This document shows positions 45,501 through 55,401 of a stretch of 64,000 nt of DNA, in pieces. Source of the stretch: Enchytraeus crypticus (taxonomy: Eukaryota; Annelida; Clitellata; Enchytraeida; Enchytraeidae); NCBI GenBank assembly GCA_905160935.1, contig CAJHZI010000573.1, forward strand, positions 265,501 to 329,500. The letters are read 5' to 3'. Under the pieces are notes generated by a model. The model was not told the DNA's origin. It did not search any database and saw only the letters and a program-made list of their open reading frames with translations. Numbering within the stretch: the first letter of the stretch is position 1; each line of letters starts with the position of its first letter. The translations under genes were made by a program, and so were the position numbers.

Positions 45501-48311
45501 CATTGTTTAAAAAAATCACTCTGTACATAATTAGGGTATATCTGTCATAGTATTTGATTGTTATATTATATTGTTAGCGCGTAATAGGTCAGGCGTAATG
45601 AAATGTCAGGATAAATTTCTAAATACTGTTCTAATAATATTGAACTCTATACCATTTGTGACAGAAATGTATTGATGAACTCGTTGTATTTCTTATCTAT
45701 AAATACCTGCTGTTAGTCGTCGATGATTTCCTAGTTTATCATTTCCTAGTTTATAATTGTTTATCTTTTCTAGGAACGTCAAGCTTGTAGAGTCATACTT
45801 CGACAGGGAAGTGGAAGTGGCATTCCTAGCAGCGAGTAAATCTATATTCGAGCAGAAGACCCTACCTTATCTGATGCTAGCTAAGCAGGTTGGAAATATG
45901 TACACACCATCTCTGTATGGAGGCCTCGCTTCATTTATTTCAAGGTATGTGTGCTTAATATTTTGTTATTTTACTCCTGATTTCCTTCAGTAGTTATATT
46001 GCTATTTATTCCAACTAGAATTTATTGTAGCTTGCTGCCTTTTTGGAACATTCTTGTAGCTTTGCCCACACATTTACAGATTATATGACTAATTTGTCAT
46101 TAACTTTTGATTTTTCTATTTGTAGGTTCTTGGATAGTAAATGTTCTTTATAAAGACCAAGTGCTTTTCTTATTTTTCTAATATTTTCTAGAATTTCCCA
46201 TTTGTAGGAATTTCAGAATATTCTTAAAATTAAGAAAATTCTGAAATTTCTACACAAAAAAAATTCGCAGATTATATAATTTTATATATATAATCATTAT
46301 ATATATAAAATTATATAATCTGCGAAAATTTGAACTCAGACTTTCATCACCCACTTCATCGTCTTCATTAATTGTGTCAATAAACTGACTCTCTTAATTT
46401 TTCTTAATATGTGTAATTAGTTAATTTATATTTAATTTTCTATGTATTGTTTTTTATCAATTAATCTATTTTATTGTGTATTTGCAGACACACAGCAGAA
46501 GATATCCAAGGCAAGAGGATCGTCCTCTTCTCGTATGGTTCAGGTCTTGCCTCCTCCATGTTTACTCTGAGGGTCAATAAGTCTGAAGGCTTGCCAAGGG
46601 CTGCACTGACTAAACTTGTTGCTAGTCTATCTGACCTACAACAGAGACTTGATTCCCGGCAGAAAGTTGAACCGGCTGCCTTTGCCGCCGCCATGAAACT
46701 ACGAGAAGATACTCACCATTTAGGTATATACGACACTATGTGCTACATGCTATGCTATACTATATACATGTATTATATTATACCATTCATTTCTTTTTAA
46801 ATATTCTCTTTCAGTATTTCTGCTTGCTGCGCTGTATGGCATTAATTTACTATTCGGCCCCTGAATCTTTTAAATACATTCAGAGAACACATTCTGGGCA
46901 GCTATAAAAATTACCTCGTTATAATGTGCGTGTGCAATTGACCTTGGCACTCGTCTCTGTGTACTAATGAGATTTGTGTACCAGTGGCAGAGGTATTTGC
47001 CATTTTTGTGAGGATAATTCCTAACACTTTTATCTGGCAGTCTATTAGCGGTTTATTTAAAATGTAAAAATTTATGATTTTTTTAATAAAATCTAAGTGT
47101 AAAAATTTATTTATTTAACTTTTAAAAAACCACTGATAGGCCTACACAGAATTCATACTGCAGAAGGAAATTTATTTTCTGCTATATATTGAGAAAATAA
47201 GATTCCCCGTGTTGTGTCCGGGTTGCTTGAAGAATTGACCAACCTGTGACTGCACGTGTCGTAGAAGGCGACTAAAGCACTAAGATCCATACCAACATCA
47301 GAAAGGGCATTCGGTTGGTGAGCGCCTAGGCTCCAGAAATTGCTACAAAAATTTAAACGAATGGAAAAGTCTCAAATAGGGGATTGACTGGTGGTGTGGT
47401 ATAGGAGAGAGAGGATTTGAGACGCTCTATTCGTATCCCGACCCTAGTTTAACTGGGATTCAAGGGAGGATGATGATATTGAGAAAATAAGATAAAGCAA
47501 AGAAAAAGCATGTTGGATGATTTTTGGAGCTGTAGAATAACAAATTACTTCTTGCAATAGGTTTATTGACTGAGTTGTTTTAATTTAAAATATAAATAAA
47601 ATTTAGGTCCACTATGCCGTTATAGGCCTACATTATATCTATTGCTTAAAACTAGTGCGTGAATTTGAATATTGAAATTATTATTTTTATTATTATTTAA
47701 CTTAATTTAAATTATTTATTATTATTATTCGAGATTGAGATGGCTCGGGGATAGGTTGGCTCAGTCGAGATTGAGATGGCATGGGTAAATTGTGAGAAAG
47801 GCAGATGAGGAAGTAGTAAAGAGAGTTTAGAGGAAGAACTGGATGTTAAGCTAGAGAGAGGTAGACCACAATTGACTTGGGATGCAGTAATTCAGAAGGA
47901 CTTGAAAAATAGGAGATTGACTGCTGGTGTGGTGTAGGACAGGGAGGACTGGAGAAAGTCTATTCGTATCCCGAACCTGGTTAAACTGGGATTTAAGGGA
48001 AGATGATGATGATGATTTATTATTAATATTATTTATTTAATTTAGATGATGTGAATTAATGTGATGATGTGATTTTTTATGATGATGATGTGCCGTCCCT
48101 GATATTGCCTTGTGGCGAGGAACCGGACATTAAATTCTTATTGATTGATTGATTGAAGTTTTAATTTGATTTTGTAAATGTTATTTTAATTTCAGCACCT
48201 TACACTCCAGCCTCGGGCACTGACTGTCTATTCCCTGGCTCCTGGTGTCTGACTGAAATCGATGAAAAACACAGAAGAAAATACTCGAAAGTTCCTCAAT
48301 CGTCTGCCTAG
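42582..48311 (+). CDS. HMGCS1: hydroxymethylglutaryl-CoA synthase, cytosolic type
   Basis: Complete, 461 residues in seven coding exons: 42582-43002, 43502-43627, 44318-44482, 44886-45036, 45774-45944, 46488-46723, 48196-48311; all GT-AG, phases join. It condenses acetyl-CoA with acetoacetyl-CoA to HMG-CoA in the mevalonate pathway. Active-site residues by comparison with the animal enzymes: Glu86 ([11 protein letters not shown]), Cys120 ([10 protein letters not shown]), His255 ([14 protein letters not shown]). Other family blocks: [100 protein letters not shown]. There is no N-terminal targeting extension, hence cytosolic. Shorter than human HMGCS1 (520), mainly in the C-terminal tail and the loop before His255. 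Promoter as listed. Confidence 0.97.
44160..44255 (+). repeat. family-D SINE end
   Basis: GTTCCTGACATTGCCTTATG, GCGAGGAACCGGACGTTAAA, TTCTTATTGATTGATTGATT, 60 bp before an HMGCS exon. Confidence 0.8.
46205..46326. repeat. two adjacent palindromes in HMGCS intron 5
   Basis: First, imperfect: TGTAGGAATTTCAGAATATT with its inverse (TTCTGAAATTTCTACA) to 46254. Second, perfect: 31-base arms 46264-46294 and 46296-46326 around a single C, beginning TTCGCAGATTATATAATTTT. Confidence 0.9.
46824..47200. other. HMGCS intron 6, 5' part
   Basis: No feature recognised before the SINE-B at 47203. Confidence 0.4.
47203..47478 (+). repeat. SINE-B copy, full length
   Basis: CCCCGTGTTGTGTCCGGGTT, CGTAGAAGGCGACTAAAGCA, GGGCATTCGGTTGGTGAGCG, GACCCTAGTTTAACTGGGAT, tail GGATGATGAT. 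The best-preserved copy; flanked by ATTGAGAAAATAAGAT on both sides (from 47188 and at 47478), a target duplication of about 16 bases. Confidence 0.95.
47755..48020 (+). pseudogene. LINE-B reverse transcriptase C-terminus, decayed; tail shared with SINE-B
   Basis: Reads (with breaks) [39 protein letters not shown] and then TGA in a GAT repeat: the usual C-terminal region of non-LTR retrotransposon ORF2 proteins. The last about 90 bases match the 3' end of the SINE-B copies. Stops and a frameshift make it nonfunctional. In HMGCS intron 6. Confidence 0.85.
48090..48157 (+). repeat. family-D SINE end
   Basis: CCCTGATATTGCCTTGTGGC, GAGGAACCGGACATTAAATT, TTGATTGATTGAAG; 40 bp before the last HMGCS exon. 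Confidence 0.75.
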
Positions 48312-48639
48312 TCAAGTCTCTTCCCGTCACACCTATAATGAATGAATTACTTTCCCTTGACCATAATTAATTCTAGAGTTTTTTACTACTCTGCTATTTC
48401 TACAGTTTCTGACGTTGTTCTTGGTATTGTCGTCAGAAGACGGCGAAACTTGCCGTTAAACAGCGGCTGTGTCGAAAATTGCGATTTTCAAACGAATTTC
48501 ATACCCATGCAAATGATGGTATCTTCGGTCTTCTGTAAGCTAACAAACAAGACTAATGGCTAAACCCCTATCTGTATAGCTCATGAGTTGTGCGAAATCA
48601 ATCGGACGACGGTACTCGATTCGCATTAATCACTGTATT

Positions 48640-48704
48640 TATCATCATCATCTTCCCTTGAATCCTAGTTTAACTAGGGTCGGGTCATTAATAACTATAA
48701 TAAA
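48640..48704. other. HMGCS 3'UTR: SINE-B tail fragment and possible poly(A) signal
   Basis: CATCATCATCTTCCCTTGAA, TCCTAGTTTAACTAGGGTCG on the minus strand, then AATAAA at 48699-48704. If used, the SINE piece is in the message. Confidence 0.45.
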
Positions 48705-49504
48705 TTCACTATTCACACATGATACGCAAAGAACTGAGCTTTTTCTTTGTATTTAACCAGTCTGGAGTAGATATTGATCGCAGTAGATATTGGTGTAGGA
48801 TATTTATTATAAATAGAGCTATAGAAACCATGATGCATTTGAAACTTTGATTTCTACTATTTATAAGTTTCTATTCTTAATGTATGCATCTAGTGTTCGT
48901 TTAGAAGTCAGTTTAGGGTGATTTGAGGGCGGAGTTGTCTGGAAGAGATTAGTATTCTATTTCTAGTGATATCGTACTAGGCAATCTAAATGATGTAAAT
49001 AGGCTAATGTTTGAATTAGCGCATGTCGGCGTGGATTAGGATACGTCTTTATTTGTATCCGTGTATATATGGACATACTTGCGCTTCTTGATGAGTACTG
49101 TGTATATAATATTTGATTTATTTTCTTCTGTTAGCTGAAGAGATCAAGTAGGCATTACATGCTGCAGTGACAGTGCAGTGCTGATACTAATTCCTACGCA
49201 CGGAATACGTTCGTGTATTTTTTTTTGAATTTGCAGTGTGTTGTGGTGTTAAGTTGTGCATGCTTGAAAAAGTAAAGAAATTTGTCAAATAATTTCAGTA
49301 ATCGTTGTGGAAGTGTGTGTTCAAATAGATGTAGTGTATACGTGGCGTGGGACCGTGCTATATATGATTGTATGTATTTATAAAGCTCTTTATCAATACC
49401 AGCGGATGAGAGAGTGGTTGTTGTTGTTGTTGCCTGTACTGTGTTAGTACATTCTCAGTCGAGCTAAAGTGAGATACCAATGCAACGAATGATTAATTTG
49501 TAGA

Positions 49505-49630
49505 GCGCCTTTAACCACGACAACAGCAATTGGAATGCTATTACCGTCAATAACAACATCGAGCGCTATAGAAGTAAAGCCAAGCTGATGAGCATCAAAT
49601 AAAGGTCCAACACCGAGCAAATCCATATTG
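49505..49630 (-). repeat. LINE-E tail, minus strand
   Basis: AACCACGACAACAGCAATTG, CAACATCGAGCGCTATAGAA, then AAGGTCCAACACCGAGCAAA: reverse of the LINE-E 3' end. Confidence 0.7.
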
Positions 49631-50489
49631 AGAAATGATTCAAAAGAAGAACAATTTAATCTGAAGATTCAAATATCTTAATAAAATAATCCTTTAAAAG
49701 AGTCTCCACAACTTCTGCTTGCAGACTTTGACAAAGATTGACTAATCATGGAGCAACAATAAAGAAAGTAGAAAGCTGAGTTGGGATTATAGAGTGTAAA
49801 ATCGTTCGCTTATATCGTTTGAAACGTACCCCTTAATGTTTATGAGTGTACATGCATATATGCCCAGTACTATATTTACGTGAGCAAGTGTGAGTACCTG
49901 TGATGTAGCTAATGCTTTCCTTTAAAATATAAATTAGACCTGCCGATGTAAATCTAATAGGAACTACACTCATTTTAGTACACAAAAATCTGTTTGATTT
50001 TTCGATTTTAAAATTAATAGCAGGCTCAAAGTTATAGCACATCCTAAATTCTCTTTATTTAGCTGCCGTGTCTAATTTATCCTTGACGTCAGAGGCTTGT
50101 ATACAAACGCAAGTGGTGCAGTGATAGTCACGTGATGTTAGTCGAATAAAACAGGTTTATTTCTTCTTAGCTATTGTTCAGGCGACGTGGTTATTGTTCT
50201 AAGTCTATTGTTAGATATCTGCTTACTATGCTGTAGTAATTCAATAATTATTACTGAATTATAAAAGCCAACTTAGGCTAATTAATTTCGAACAATCGAG
50301 TGTAGCAGATTTATCTTTGTTGAAAAATATATGAATTATTCAACCCTTTTTCCTGTATTACATATCATAATCTAATCACTTGGCGATCAGTCTCGTCCAA
50401 AATTATATGTGTTAATTTTTTTCTAGTTGGCTCTTTATAAATATTATTTTATACGTGGAAACATTGCTCTAGCCGTTGAGCTTCGCACT

Positions 50490-50542
50490 GAACTAATGAC
50501 TTCCCTGACATCATCCATGGATGAGGAAACGGACGTTAAACC

Positions 50543-50574
<32 letters not shown>

Positions 50575-50575
50575 A
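50490..50575 (+). repeat. family-D SINE end, ATT tail
   Basis: CCCTGACATCATCCATGGAT, GAGGAAACGGACGTTAAACC, TTTATTATTATTATT. Same core as other D copies but ATT rather than GATT tail. Confidence 0.8.
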
Positions 50576-51054
50576 TAAATTTTTAATTTGTGGAGATTGA
50601 AAGGTCGATAAATAATTGGGTTGATTGAAATGAACCCATAATGCAGCCGTTAGTGAGCTGCTGATTTCTTAGTCATTTAATGGCGCCCCATTGACAAATT
50701 GAGCGCATGTAGAGCGAGACGTGTACACTTTGAATAATTCTGATCGTCGATTCACTCCATACCTGAAGTGACTGTTAATAAGTAATTAAATTTCGTTGTT
50801 AGCGTAATTAAATTTGTATTGGATCCATATGTTGATAGTTTTCTTTAGAAATTTGAATGGGTTTTTAACCATCTGATTCTAGTTATTTTTATAGAACAAT
50901 GAAAAATATCTTGTATCCTTCTCTGCTTAAATGAATATGTAATTTTGTATTAATTATATAAAAAATTGTTTAAAATTTTTGTATATTATATTTGTTATCT
51001 GTGTCTTACCCGGGTGGCGCGAGAGTGTATTGGACCAACAACTTAGCCCAGTGT

Positions 51055-51125
51055 GCTGTGGGGACGTCATTGCCGTCATCCTTAATTGAAGAAACAGATG
51101 CTAAACCTTTGTTGTTATTATTTTT
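51055..51125 (+). repeat. family-D SINE end, ATT tail (diverged)
   Basis: GGACGTCATTGCCGTCATCC, GAAGAAACAGATGCTAAACC, TTTGTTGTTATTATT. The 135-residue ORF over it is not a gene. Confidence 0.65.
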
Positions 51126-51819
51126 TACACCGGGTGTAAAGAAGCCGAGGTTTGATAAAACGATTCGAGCAATACGTGCTGAATCGCCGCCCGGCTACTC
51201 CAGGTCATCCAGCTGCGTAAAAGAATTGCAGAAGCAAACTGCATTAAATCTTTGCGAAGTCATTGAAAGCCGTTTCCAAAGAAAAAAGGTCTCTCGCTTA
51301 TCATCGGTTTGCTCTGTTATGAGTCTGCCTATGCCAATAATAAAGTCAACTCCTTTATTATTATTATTATTATTATTACTTAGAATGTCGTCAGTTTGAT
51401 CTGAATTATTAAATCCGCGCCGGCTGCAACTGATGCGCCATCGAATGGCAACAATTACCAATAAGCAGTAATAACCCTGGAACGGAATAGAGAAACTGTT
51501 TGGGAAACTGTAGAATTAGGCCTAACCACGCGCCCACATTCACTAAAAACCGAAACTATGCAAGTAGCACACACAGTTGCAAAGAGTGCAACCATTCGAC
51601 TAAAAAGCTACTGAATACAAAACTAGAGGCAGATGAACTTGAAATTAGAGTTAATAGCTTAAGGAATTCGAATTTTTAGCTATATTTAAACAATTTCCAT
51701 TACTCTTGTATAGTCGTATAAACTCCCATTGAAGAGGCTTAATATAGGCTAATATATTATCATGAATGGAACTGCATTTCCTTCAAGAAATCTTGCTTCT
51801 AGGTTTTCTCAGTTAGTAT

Positions 51820-51880
51820 AAAGCGTTCTTGACGTTATCCTTGTGTGCGGAAGCGGACGTTAAATCTTTATTGTTATTAT
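51820..51880 (+). repeat. family-D SINE end, ATT tail
   Basis: TTGACGTTATCCTTGTGTGC, GGAAGCGGACGTTAAATCTT, TATTGTTATTATG. Confidence 0.65.
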
Positions 51881-52008
51881 GATGGTGTTTAGGGTACTAA
51901 ATAATTTGTGTACATACCTCTAAAAATGTTACGCTTATTAAATAAAATGAATCATAATTTTCTTGCAATCCATTTACTTAATATAATGTAGGAACTCCGT
52001 TACCTTCT

Positions 52009-52667
52009 TACCCATGCTGTGTCCACATTGCTGAAGAATTGACCAACTGGTGATTGCACGTGTCATAAAAGGGGCCTAACGCTCTAAGCTATCTTCATAA
52101 AAGGCGCCTAACGCTCTAAGCTATCTTCACGCTCTAAGCTATTTTCACGCTCTAAGCTATCTAATCGTTCTTTCCAGCATGCTGCACCTCAGATCTGGAA
52201 TTCTCTTCCATCCAATCTTCGGAAATCTTCATTTGAATCACATCAGCCTTTGCTTTCCTATGAGCAGTTCCATAAGCAGTTGAAGACCTATCTTTCCATC
52301 TCTCTTTTCCATTCAGTGTCCATGAGCAGCGACCTGCGCCTAAACCACCTTTTCTTTAACTCCCTTACTTTGGACTAAATTTCTGGATTTTGGAATTTAC
52401 ACCGTTTTTGGACCTTCTTTTTTTGCTCGCCGGCTTGATTTTGTCTCAATAGTGCTCGATGTTGTCATTGATGACTGTAGCACTCTAATTGTTGTTATTA
52501 TTATTATTATAACGTCCTAAGATCCAAACCATCCTTAGAAAGGGCATTCGATTGGTGAGCGCCTATGCTGCAGGCATCACTACCGAAGTTTCTAAAACGA
52601 ATGGACGAGTTTTACCCCGACTCTAGTTAAACTGGGATCCATAGTTAGATGATGATGATGATGAATT
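52009..52667 (+). repeat. SINE-B copy interrupted by a LINE-E insertion
   Basis: 5' part 52009-52080 (CCATGCTGTGTCCACATTGC, GACCAACTGGTGATTGCACG) and 3' part 52513-52667 (TCCTAAGATCCAAACC, GGGCATTCGATTGGTGAGCG, GATGATGATGATG). The pieces abut the insert at CTAACGCTCTAAG and TAACGTCCTAAG, a likely target duplication. Confidence 0.85.
52081..52512 (+). pseudogene. LINE-E (CR1/Jockey-like) 3' end
   Basis: Encodes NRSFQHAAPQIWNSLPSNLR and later FHKQLKTYLS, the characteristic end of CR1/L2/Jockey-type reverse transcriptase ORFs. A tail follows: GGCTTGATTTTGTCTCAATA, GTGCTCGATGTTGTCATTGA, GACTGTAGCACTCTAATTG, (TTATTA)n. The first 90 bases are repeats of ACGCTCTAAGCTATCTTC. 5' truncated. Confidence 0.85.
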
Positions 52668-52965
52668 GAGCGGCTCTGTTATATTAGGATATCCGTGTCG
52701 TGTTTGAGAAACTGTAGAATTAACCAAACGCCTGCTTCACATTCATGTCAGAGACGATTATGTTGGTGTGCTGAGATAATGGGAAATAAAATCAGCTTAG
52801 TGGGCTTTTTTCTATTCTTATAGATTGCATTAAAATGTTAAGTTTTTCAACATGAAGATGAAGTTTCACCCAACTTGAATTTTTTATGTTAGGTTTAACG
52901 TGTTATAGATCAGAATGCTGTCTAATGAACAGAAAACGGGTACCTTGGACAAGTCATTTAAGTTA

Positions 52966-53345
52966 ATAATAATAACAACAACTACAATTTTTATTCCGTG
53001 TGGTTACAAACGTGACATACCGCATGCGCTACATAGTTTCCTTTCTTAACTGCTGTTTTTGTAATTTTTGTTATTTTCTCCTTTTCTACTCCATGGTTTT
53101 TAGTAATGGTTGCCTTTTGTTGGCGCTCTAATAGCAGCCGGCACGGATTTAAGAATAACCTCTAACACCCTGTGTAATTAGATAATCATGATTCCTCCAA
53201 CACCCATAATGTATTTACATTCAAATCTGTCGACTCTTGATCTTCCAAAGTGGTCGCCCATAAAGTACTAACCGCGCGCAACGTGGCTTTACTTCGTTCA
53301 ATTGACGCGCAGCTTAGCTGAGTACGCTAATTTCCCTCCCCCGAG
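52966..53345 (-). repeat. 5S-rRNA-like SINE, copy 1
   Basis: Read on the minus strand, the region at about 53340-53235 resembles 5S rRNA: GGTTAGTACTTTATGGGCGA then CCACTTTGGAAGA, against the 5S C-box region (GGTTAGTACTTGGATGGGAG, ACCGCCTGGGAA). The body has GGCAACCATTACTAA, CCATGGAGTAGAAAAGGA, AAGAAAGGAAACTATG; the tail is TTGTAGTTGTTGTTATTATT. A second copy is at 63215-63562. Confidence 0.75.
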
Positions 53346-53430
53346 TGCTACTGTCGTCCATGACAATATCGAGCACTATTGAGACAAATCCAAGTCGGTG
53401 AGCAAAGAGAAGGTCCGAAACCGTGCAAAT
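53341..53430 (-). repeat. LINE-E tail abutting the 5S-like SINE head
   Basis: GAGTGCTACTGTCGTCCATG, ACAATATCGAGCACTATTGA; its end touches the SINE start. Confidence 0.75.
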
Positions 53431-54520
53431 ACCAAAATACAGAAAGTCAGTCCAACGGTAACAGAACATAAGAAGGGAACTAATGAATTACGTAGTAGGA
53501 GCCTTGTGCAACTGTCTAACAGTATCGATTAAAACTCGGCCTCAATGCTCCATAAGTTACCGTCATCTGCTCCAACAAATAAGAATATTAAATCATCAAG
53601 AATAGGCCAAACCTTATTAGACTTCGAAAGCTGTACAGTGTAGGCTACTCACATGCAAATATACGCCGTTAATTAATAAAAGAAATTTCCAATAACCATT
53701 CAAGTACATATATAAATCAGTTTGTTCTCTAGATGCTTTGACAATTATTCTAGTTTTATATTTGATCAACTAGATTAAATTTTATCTTATCTTTATTAAA
53801 TTTAAACTCTTTATTGAACATTCGCTGATAAATATTGCGCAGGATTTATCGGTCGGATAAACTTCTTTCAGAATCACTGCTTCGCAAAATGGTCTGACAA
53901 ATTTGTAAATATTTGGATTAAAAAATGTATCAATTATGTATAATATGATCAATCCTGCACATAAAACACGCGAATCTAAATAATGATAGCCATTTGTCAG
54001 TTCATCTAAACATCATTAATTCTTTAAGAAATCATTTTGAAGAAAATTGGACCAAATATTTCTAGCGAAAGAAATTGTTTCTGTGCTTCTCATTACTTTG
54101 GGATTATCAGCGATTTAGATAGCGACAAAGTTTAAATCTTAAGTTCTTCAATAAAGTGCCAGAACTACATCAAGACACACCGTATTTCCTAGGTAACAGT
54201 TTAGTGTCCAATTATGAATAAACAAATGCTAGAAATATATATATATATACACAGTATATAGAAGCATCGTATTTGCTAGGTTTTTATAGGAACAGGTTAG
54301 TGTCAAATTATGATTAACCTTATTGAAAACATGTGATCAACAATAAATATTATGTTATACGTGTACAATCTGTTGACAAAACTCGATCACTCTGTTATGA
54401 TAAAATAGCTGCTATCATGTTCATTGAACACGCAGTTTGTATCTCTGACGCCTCGAATATTGTTCATGGCGCTAGAGCTGTGAAGTTAATTCACATAGAT
54501 ACCTGACGACGACCATAACT
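53430..54520. other. intergenic, nothing recognised
   Basis: AT-rich DNA with a short TA run at 54235-54248. No gene or clear repeat seen. Confidence 0.4.
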
Positions 54521-54527
54521 TGTGAAT

Positions 54528-54665
54528 CGTTAACGGTTAACCGTTACCCGGTTAACCGATAATCGTTAACGATTGATCGATAATCGTTAACGGTTAACCG
54601 ATAATCGTTAACGATTACCGGTTAACCGTTACCCGGTTAACTGTAAATTGTTAACGTTTAACCGA
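54528..54665. repeat. clustered GGTTAACC-type palindromes
   Basis: Runs of CGGTTAACCG, CGATAATCGTTAACG and TTACCCGGTTAACC, each self-complementary, in about 135 bp. Similar clusters occur in subterminal regions of some DNA transposons, but no ends were found here. Confidence 0.7.
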
Positions 54666-55401
54666 CACGCCGAATTCACCTAAGTTTGTTTATTAAATAT
54701 TTACAAAGAATAACCTGGTAAATAATTCATTTTAAAATTGCTGTTTCTCAGATTCACTTTGATTCGCTAACTTCTAAAGGCAGTGCTAACAACAGCGTTA
54801 GAGTAAAAGAAACCAATAAGCATTGACTTTAGGACACAAAATCATTGCACTTTTAAAGATACTTTACGCTAAATCAGAAACTCTCAGCATAAGTACTATC
54901 ACTGCAGAAGCATTATCCCATTAAACATTTGCAAGTTTCACAAAAATCTGTGATGGCCTTAATATACCCATCGCAGATTTTTATCAATTTTTTTCAATTA
55001 ACTTTTATCAGATCTGACGTTATATCGCATAAACATTTCAGTCAGTGTCAATAAAATCAATAGACTCACCTGAGGTCGATAATATTACATTTTAGATTTG
55101 AATAAAATTCCTTTAGCGATAAGTGAATCATTAAAAAAATTTATAAGTGGCTAAGTGTGTTTTAAAATATCGAAATTATGAATAACTGAAATGATGTTGC
55201 TTCTGCGATTAATCTCAAATGTCACATTACTCAGTAGGGAGTACCTTACATCTCCGTAATACAACATCGGGGAGCGGTCGATGAGTTTTGGCTCATAGTG
55301 TTTATCACCTCTGTCACCCTTTTGAGGAAACCTTCTGGCAGTTACAACGGTATCACAGTAAAACAGTTTAGTGTTTATCGACGCAATCCACGGACTACTC
55401 T

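Noticed and set aside
50992..51399. 135-residue plus-strand ORF
   Set aside because: Overlaps a family-D SINE end and ATT repeats, has Leu runs from TTATTA, and no splice or homology support.
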